Source of the DNA: Eggerthellaceae bacterium UBA5906
Lineage (GTDB): Bacteria; Actinomycetota; Coriobacteriia; Coriobacteriales; Eggerthellaceae
NCBI GenBank assembly: GCA_002431805.1
Contig: DJEE01000152.1
Span: 1 to 17,784, forward strand
DNA: 17,784 nucleotides
Direction of reading: 5' to 3'
In this document: in pieces, positions 14,783 to 17,784 of the stretch
How the letters are laid out: each line of letters opens with the position of its first letter
Position numbering within the stretch: the stretch's first letter is position 1
Notes under the pieces: generated by a model
Databases searched by the model: none
Seen by the model: only the letters and a program-made list of their open reading frames with translations
Told to the model about the DNA's origin: nothing
Translations under genes and position numbers: made by a program

Positions 14783-14808
14783 TGGGACGGTACCCGACCC
14801 CTGTCACA
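14783..14808 (-). repeat. REP-like repeat, partial third copy overlapping a stop codon
   Basis: TGGGACGGTACCCGACCCCTG repeats the core of copies 1 and 2 without the 30-base lead. Its right end includes the TGA stop (14804-14806) of the permease, so the array begins exactly at the end of that gene. Confidence 0.7.
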
Positions 14809-16159
14809 CGTTGGGGTCGGCGGTGGTTTTGATTTCCATGTCTTTGGGCAGCACCAGGTTTGCCACAACCGCCACTAGGAACACCACGGCGACGCAATTT
14901 TGTGCGAACACGCTTTGCACTAGTTCGGGGAACGCCACGAACAGCTCGCTTACCTGCGTGAACCCGATGCCGACGGCCAGCGACAGCGCGGCGATGACGA
15001 TGTTGCGCTGCGAAAAGCCTGCCGAGGCAATCATCTGGAAGCCTGCAACAATGATGTTACCGAACATCATGATGGTGCAACCGCCCAGCACCGGCTCGGG
15101 CAAGCTGCTGAACAACGCGCTGATAACAGGGCAGAACGCCGCCAAGATCATGATGACCGCGCCCGTAGCAATAGCCTTGCGGTTCACCACTTTCGTCATG
15201 GCAACCAAGCCGACGTTTTGCGAGAACGACGTGATGGGCATGCAGCCAAAGCAGCCGGACAGCGCGGACACGAAGCCGTCGGTGGCAATGGAGCCGGAAA
15301 GCTCGCGATCCTTCACGTCGCGGTTCAAACCCGTTTGGCACACCGCCGTGGTGTCGCCGAGCGTTTCGGTGGCGGACACCAAGAAGATAAGCGCGACGGA
15401 AATGATGGCGCCCAGGTCGAACTCGGGAGTAAACGGCATCAACGACGGCGCAGCGAACAGCTGAACGCCCTCGAACGAGCTAAAGTTCACAGCTCCCATG
15501 GGGATTGCCACAATGTAGCCAACTATCAGGCCGAACAGCACCGACAGATGCTTTTGCTTGCCCTTGACCAAACTCTGGAACGCTAAGCACGACACCAGCG
15601 AAACAGTGCCAAGGATAAGGTTGCGCAGGCTGCCGAAGTCCTCCGCGCCACTGCCGCCGCCAAACGACGTAGCACCCACGGAAAGCAGCGAAAAACCGAT
15701 GGAAGTAACCACCACGGCCGCCACGATGGGCGAAATCAGCTTGCGCCAATACTGCGCGAACAGGCCCAGCACGCCCTCGATACAGCCACCCACAATGATG
15801 GCACCCATAGCCGCATTGATGCCGTACGTTGCCACCACGCCCGTAAGCACGGTAACGAACGTGAAGCTGATGCCCATGACAATCGGCAGCCCCGAACCGA
15901 TGCGGCCTGCAATGGGAAACAGCTGGATAAGCGTGCCGATGCCCGCGATAAGCATGGCGCCCTGCACAAGCGAGCCCGTGGTAACGTCGTCGAGCCCAGC
16001 CGCGCTCGCCACGATAAGAATGGGCGCCAAATTCGACACGAACATGGCCAAGATATGCTGCACGCCGTAGGGAATGGCATGCAGCCAGGGAATCTTCCCA
16101 TCGAGGCGATACAAATCGGTATGGTTGAAGCCAGTTTTCTTGGCCGAATCGTTAGACAT
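14804..16159 (-). CDS. NCS2-family xanthine/uracil permease
   Basis: This 451-residue membrane protein imports a purine or pyrimidine base with protons or sodium. Family hallmarks are IPYGVQHILAMF near the N terminus (29-40), SATETLGDTTAV (262-273, with the substrate-binding Glu265) and the nucleobase-transporter signature QNVGLVAMTK (314-323). Many long hydrophobic segments cover the protein, in line with the 14-segment fold. Its gene follows xanthine phosphoribosyltransferase on the same strand, which makes xanthine the most likely substrate (a PbuX-like role). The ribosome binding site is weak (AGAAAG), and a strong terminator lies 36 bases upstream, so expression may depend on read-through. 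The last codons overlap a REP-like repeat. Family is certain, base specificity is inferred. Confidence 0.93.
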   Translation of the reverse strand: MSNDSAKKTGFNHTDLYRLDGKIPWLHAIPYGVQHILAMFVSNLAPILIVASAAGLDDVTTGSLVQGAMLIAGIGTLIQLFPIAGRIGSGLPIVMGISFTFVTVLTGVVATYGINAAMGAIIVGGCIEGVLGLFAQYWRKLISPIVAAVVVTSIGFSLLSVGATSFGGGSGAEDFGSLRNLILGTVSLVSCLAFQSLVKGKQKHLSVLFGLIVGYIVAIPMGAVNFSSFEGVQLFAAPSLMPFTPEFDLGAIISVALIFLVSATETLGDTTAVCQTGLNRDVKDRELSGSIATDGFVSALSGCFGCMPITSFSQNVGLVAMTKVVNRKAIATGAVIMILAAFCPVISALFSSLPEPVLGGCTIMMFGNIIVAGFQMIASAGFSQRNIVIAALSLAVGIGFTQVSELFVAFPELVQSVFAQNCVAVVFLVAVVANLVLPKDMEIKTTADPNV

Positions 16160-16194
16160 TGCTGGCAGTTCTTTCTAGTCGGTTCTCTTGCATG

Positions 16195-16229
16195 AAAAAA
16201 GCTCGCAACCGCACAATGCGGCTGCGAGC
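16195..16229 (-). terminator. Intrinsic terminator or attenuator between xpt and the permease gene
   Basis: On the minus strand GCTCGCAGCCGC pairs over 12 bases with GCGGTTGCGAGC (one G-U pair) around ATTGT, followed by TTTTTT. It begins 17 bases after the xpt stop and ends 36 bases before the permease start, leaving almost no room for a separate promoter. Confidence 0.88.
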
Positions 16230-16245
16230 CTTCTATTTCCTGCGT

Positions 16246-16878
16246 TTACGCTTCGCAAGTCTCCACAGTTACCGCGCGGCTGGGCGCGGGAGCCCCCGAC
16301 TCGCGGAACGTGATGTCGCCCGTAGTGGGGTCCATCGCATCAACGATGGCCAGCGACTCCAAATGGTAGCCGCGCTTGCGCAGGCTTTCGCCACCAGGCT
16401 GAAAGCCCTTCTCGACCGCGATGCCAATGCCCTCGACCGTAGCACCCGCCGCCTCAACGATTTCGAGCAGACCGTTCAGCGCGCAACCATTGGCCAAGAA
16501 ATCGTCAATGATGAGCACATGGTCTTCGGGGCCGATGAACTTCTTCGACACGATGACGTCGAACACCTTGCCGTGCGTGAAGCTCTGGATACGCGTGCGG
16601 TACATTTCGCCATCGAGGTTGATGGACTGGGCCTTTTTCGCGAACACGACCGGTGCGTTGTCGAAATGACGTGCGGCCATGCAGGCAATGCCGATGCCCG
16701 ACGCTTCGATGGTAAGGATCTTATTGATGGGACGGTCGGCAAACAGGCGCTTGAACTCTGCGCCCATCGCGTCAAGCAGCTCGATATCGATTCGATGGTT
16801 CAAAAAGCCGTCGACCTTCAACACGCCTTCCGCCTTCACCACGCCATCGCGCCTAATGCGATCCTCGAGAAGCTTCAC
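16246..16878 (-). CDS. xpt: Xanthine phosphoribosyltransferase
   Basis: This 210-residue cytoplasmic enzyme converts xanthine and PRPP to XMP in purine salvage. It matches B. subtilis Xpt along its length: [13 protein letters not shown] (19-31), [10 protein letters not shown] (53-62), the PRPP-binding [11 protein letters not shown] (121-131), [13 protein letters not shown] and GYHLESL. About 15 extra C-terminal residues extend beyond the usual 194-residue length. The start is GTG at 16878, supported by AGGAGAAAGGA at good spacing. The permease gene is downstream after a terminator. No guanine-class riboswitch is seen in the leader, unlike xpt-pbuX of many Firmicutes; a TACACT -10 lies about 60 bases upstream. 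Confidence 0.95.
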   Translation of the reverse strand: MKLLEDRIRRDGVVKAEGVLKVDGFLNHRIDIELLDAMGAEFKRLFADRPINKILTIEASGIGIACMAARHFDNAPVVFAKKAQSINLDGEMYRTRIQSFTHGKVFDVIVSKKFIGPEDHVLIIDDFLANGCALNGLLEIVEAAGATVEGIGIAVEKGFQPGGESLRKRGYHLESLAIVDAMDPTTGDITFRESGAPAPSRAVTVETCEA

Positions 16879-16938
16879 GCCCGATCCTTTCTCCTGCGAC
16901 GGCCAGCGCGCCGCCCACCGAATTAGCTATAACTCGGT

Positions 16939-16944
16939 AGTGTA
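16939..16944 (-). promoter_or_regulatory. Candidate -10 box for xpt
   Basis: The minus strand reads TACACT inside GGTACACTACC (16936-16946), identical to the 11-mer upstream of the cystathionine enzyme gene. It would give a leader of roughly 50 bases. No clear -35 is seen. Confidence 0.35.
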
Positions 16945-17009
16945 CCAGCCTAAAGGCCACACGGCGTCGGCGAATCGCCTCGCACAGAAAAAGGGTTGGG
17001 CAGAAAAAT

Positions 17010-17136
17010 GCGCAAATGTTCAGCCTATGCGAGAGCAAGCGACGAGACGCTGCAGCGAAGCCACAAATTCCCAGGTCGCATTATCGCAAAACCACTCTTA
17101 TGGCAATGCGGCCTATATAGGTTGAACATTTGGCGC
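17010..17136 (+). ncRNA. 127-bp inverted-repeat element, candidate structured RNA or MITE
   Basis: Arms 17010-17028 and 17117-17136 form 19 pairs with one bulged G. Inside, 17035-17053 can form a small hairpin (AGCG/CGCT plus GC/GC) and 17074-17082 pairs with 17105-17113 over 9 bases. In both long stems the only non-Watson-Crick position is a G-U pair on the plus strand and would be an A-C mismatch on the minus strand. TTTTTT follows at 17137-17142. This suggests a plus-strand RNA with a three-way fold and its own terminator, but no promoter was established. A terminal-inverted-repeat element, or the 3' end structure of pstA (its stop is 9 bases away), are alternatives. No known RNA family was recognised. 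Confidence 0.35.
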
Positions 17137-17144
17137 TTTTTTGT

Positions 17145-17784
17145 TTATGCGCCCATGCGCTTGCTCGCCAGGCGCCCGAAAAAGCGCGCAAGCAGGTTGA
17201 ATGCCAGGATGCACACCATAAGCACCGCCGCCGTGCCGTTCGACACGGCCTCAAGGTCGGGCACCACACCCTCGCTGTTGATTTTCCAAATGTGCACCGC
17301 CAGCGTTTCGGCGGGTCGGAACACATTCCAGGGGCACGATGCGCTCGAGAAGTCGAAGCAGGTGAAATCAAGCATAGGGGCCGATTGTCCCGCCGTGTAG
17401 ATGAGCGCCGCCGCCTCGCCGAACACGCGCCCGGCAGAAAGGATGATGCCCGTGATAATCGCCGGCAATGCAGCTGGCAGAAGCACGTGGATGGTCGTTT
17501 CCCAGCGGCTTGCGCCCAGCGCAAGACCGCCCTCGCGTTGGTCGTCGGGAATAGCTTCGAACGCCTGCTGAATCACGCGCACCAAAATAGGCAGGTTGAA
17601 CATCGTCAGCGCAAACGCGCCCGACAGAATAGAGAAGCTCCAACCCATCTGCAACACGAAAAACAGGAAGCCAAACAGCCCCACCACGATCGACGGCAGT
17701 GACGAGAGCGCCTCTATGGCGGTTTTCACGAAATGCGTAAGCTTGTTTTTCGGCGCGTATTCCGTAAGATAAATCGCCCCGCCA
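17145..17784 (-). CDS. pstA: Phosphate ABC transporter permease PstA, 5' end missing
   Basis: The C-terminal 212 residues of a membrane permease for high-affinity phosphate uptake are present; the reading frame stays open to the right edge (AIYLTEYAPKNKL lies upstream of the first possible internal start, a GTG at 17729). PstA hallmarks are EALSSLPSIVVGLFG, the EAA cytoplasmic loop EAIPDDQREGGLALGASRWET that contacts the PstB ATPase, and AGRVFGEAAALIYTAG. Several hydrophobic segments cover the rest. It would work with PstS, PstC and PstB. pstB normally follows pstA, but here the stop is followed by an inverted-repeat element and then xpt, so the ATPase gene is not downstream. Confidence 0.95.
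   Translation of the reverse strand, partial: GGAIYLTEYAPKNKLTHFVKTAIEALSSLPSIVVGLFGFLFFVLQMGWSFSILSGAFALTMFNLPILVRVIQQAFEAIPDDQREGGLALGASRWETTIHVLLPAALPAIITGIILSAGRVFGEAAALIYTAGQSAPMLDFTCFDFSSASCPWNVFRPAETLAVHIWKINSEGVVPDLEAVSNGTAAVLMVCILAFNLLARFFGRLASKRMGA

Noticed and set aside
14651..14808. CRISPR array
   Set aside because: There are only two full copies separated by three bases, with no spacers and no cas genes; palindromic REP-like repeats fit better.
16879..16950. Guanine riboswitch upstream of xpt
   Set aside because: The leader is only about 50 bases to the candidate promoter, and the conserved purine aptamer loops are not seen.

Overview
The window is high-GC bacterial DNA with tightly packed genes and no plasmid, phage or transposase genes. 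A Tat-exported molybdopterin oxidoreductase with a DmsB-like ferredoxin, together with the overall gene style, points to an anaerobic gut or rumen actinobacterium of the Eggerthellaceae (Coriobacteriia; Eggerthella, Slackia, Denitrobacterium or Adlercreutzia relatives). This placement is inference from gene content, not a search result.

Layout. (1) 1-4062, minus strand: the start of a four-cluster-type ferredoxin subunit (cut by the window edge) preceded by a 1263-residue Tat-signal molybdopterin enzyme; together they form the core of an exported anaerobic reductase, dehydroxylase or hydroxyltransferase complex. Its upstream region carries a large nested palindrome whose loop is complementary to the enzyme's ribosome binding site. 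(2) 4422-7376, plus strand: a conserved-looking protein of unknown function with an Ala/Glu-rich segment, then a UvrD-like superfamily 1 helicase whose ATPase motifs are degenerate at several usually invariant positions. (3) 7455-9991, minus strand: two PLP enzymes of sulfur amino-acid metabolism, a MalY/PatB-type C-S lyase downstream of a cystathionine gamma-synthase/lyase family enzyme. (4) 10383-12860, plus strand: a metal-dependent amidohydrolase and a major facilitator transporter. (5) 13132-14454, minus strand: a CorC/HlyC-type membrane protein with CBS domains. (6) 14651-16878, minus strand: palindromic repeats abutting a xanthine/uracil permease, with xanthine phosphoribosyltransferase upstream; these two form a purine salvage unit separated by a clear intrinsic terminator or attenuator. 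(7) 17145 to the right edge, minus strand: the 3' part of pstA, the phosphate ABC transporter permease.

The genes form small independent units rather than one pathway. The most unusual signals are non-coding or concern degenerate motifs: the loop-to-RBS complementarity ahead of the molybdoenzyme, the apparently ATPase-impaired UvrD homologue and its uncharacterised neighbour, a 127-bp structured inverted-repeat element between xpt and pstA, and a REP-like repeat array that begins exactly at the permease stop codon. No CRISPR array, tRNA, rRNA, insertion sequence or recognised riboswitch was seen.
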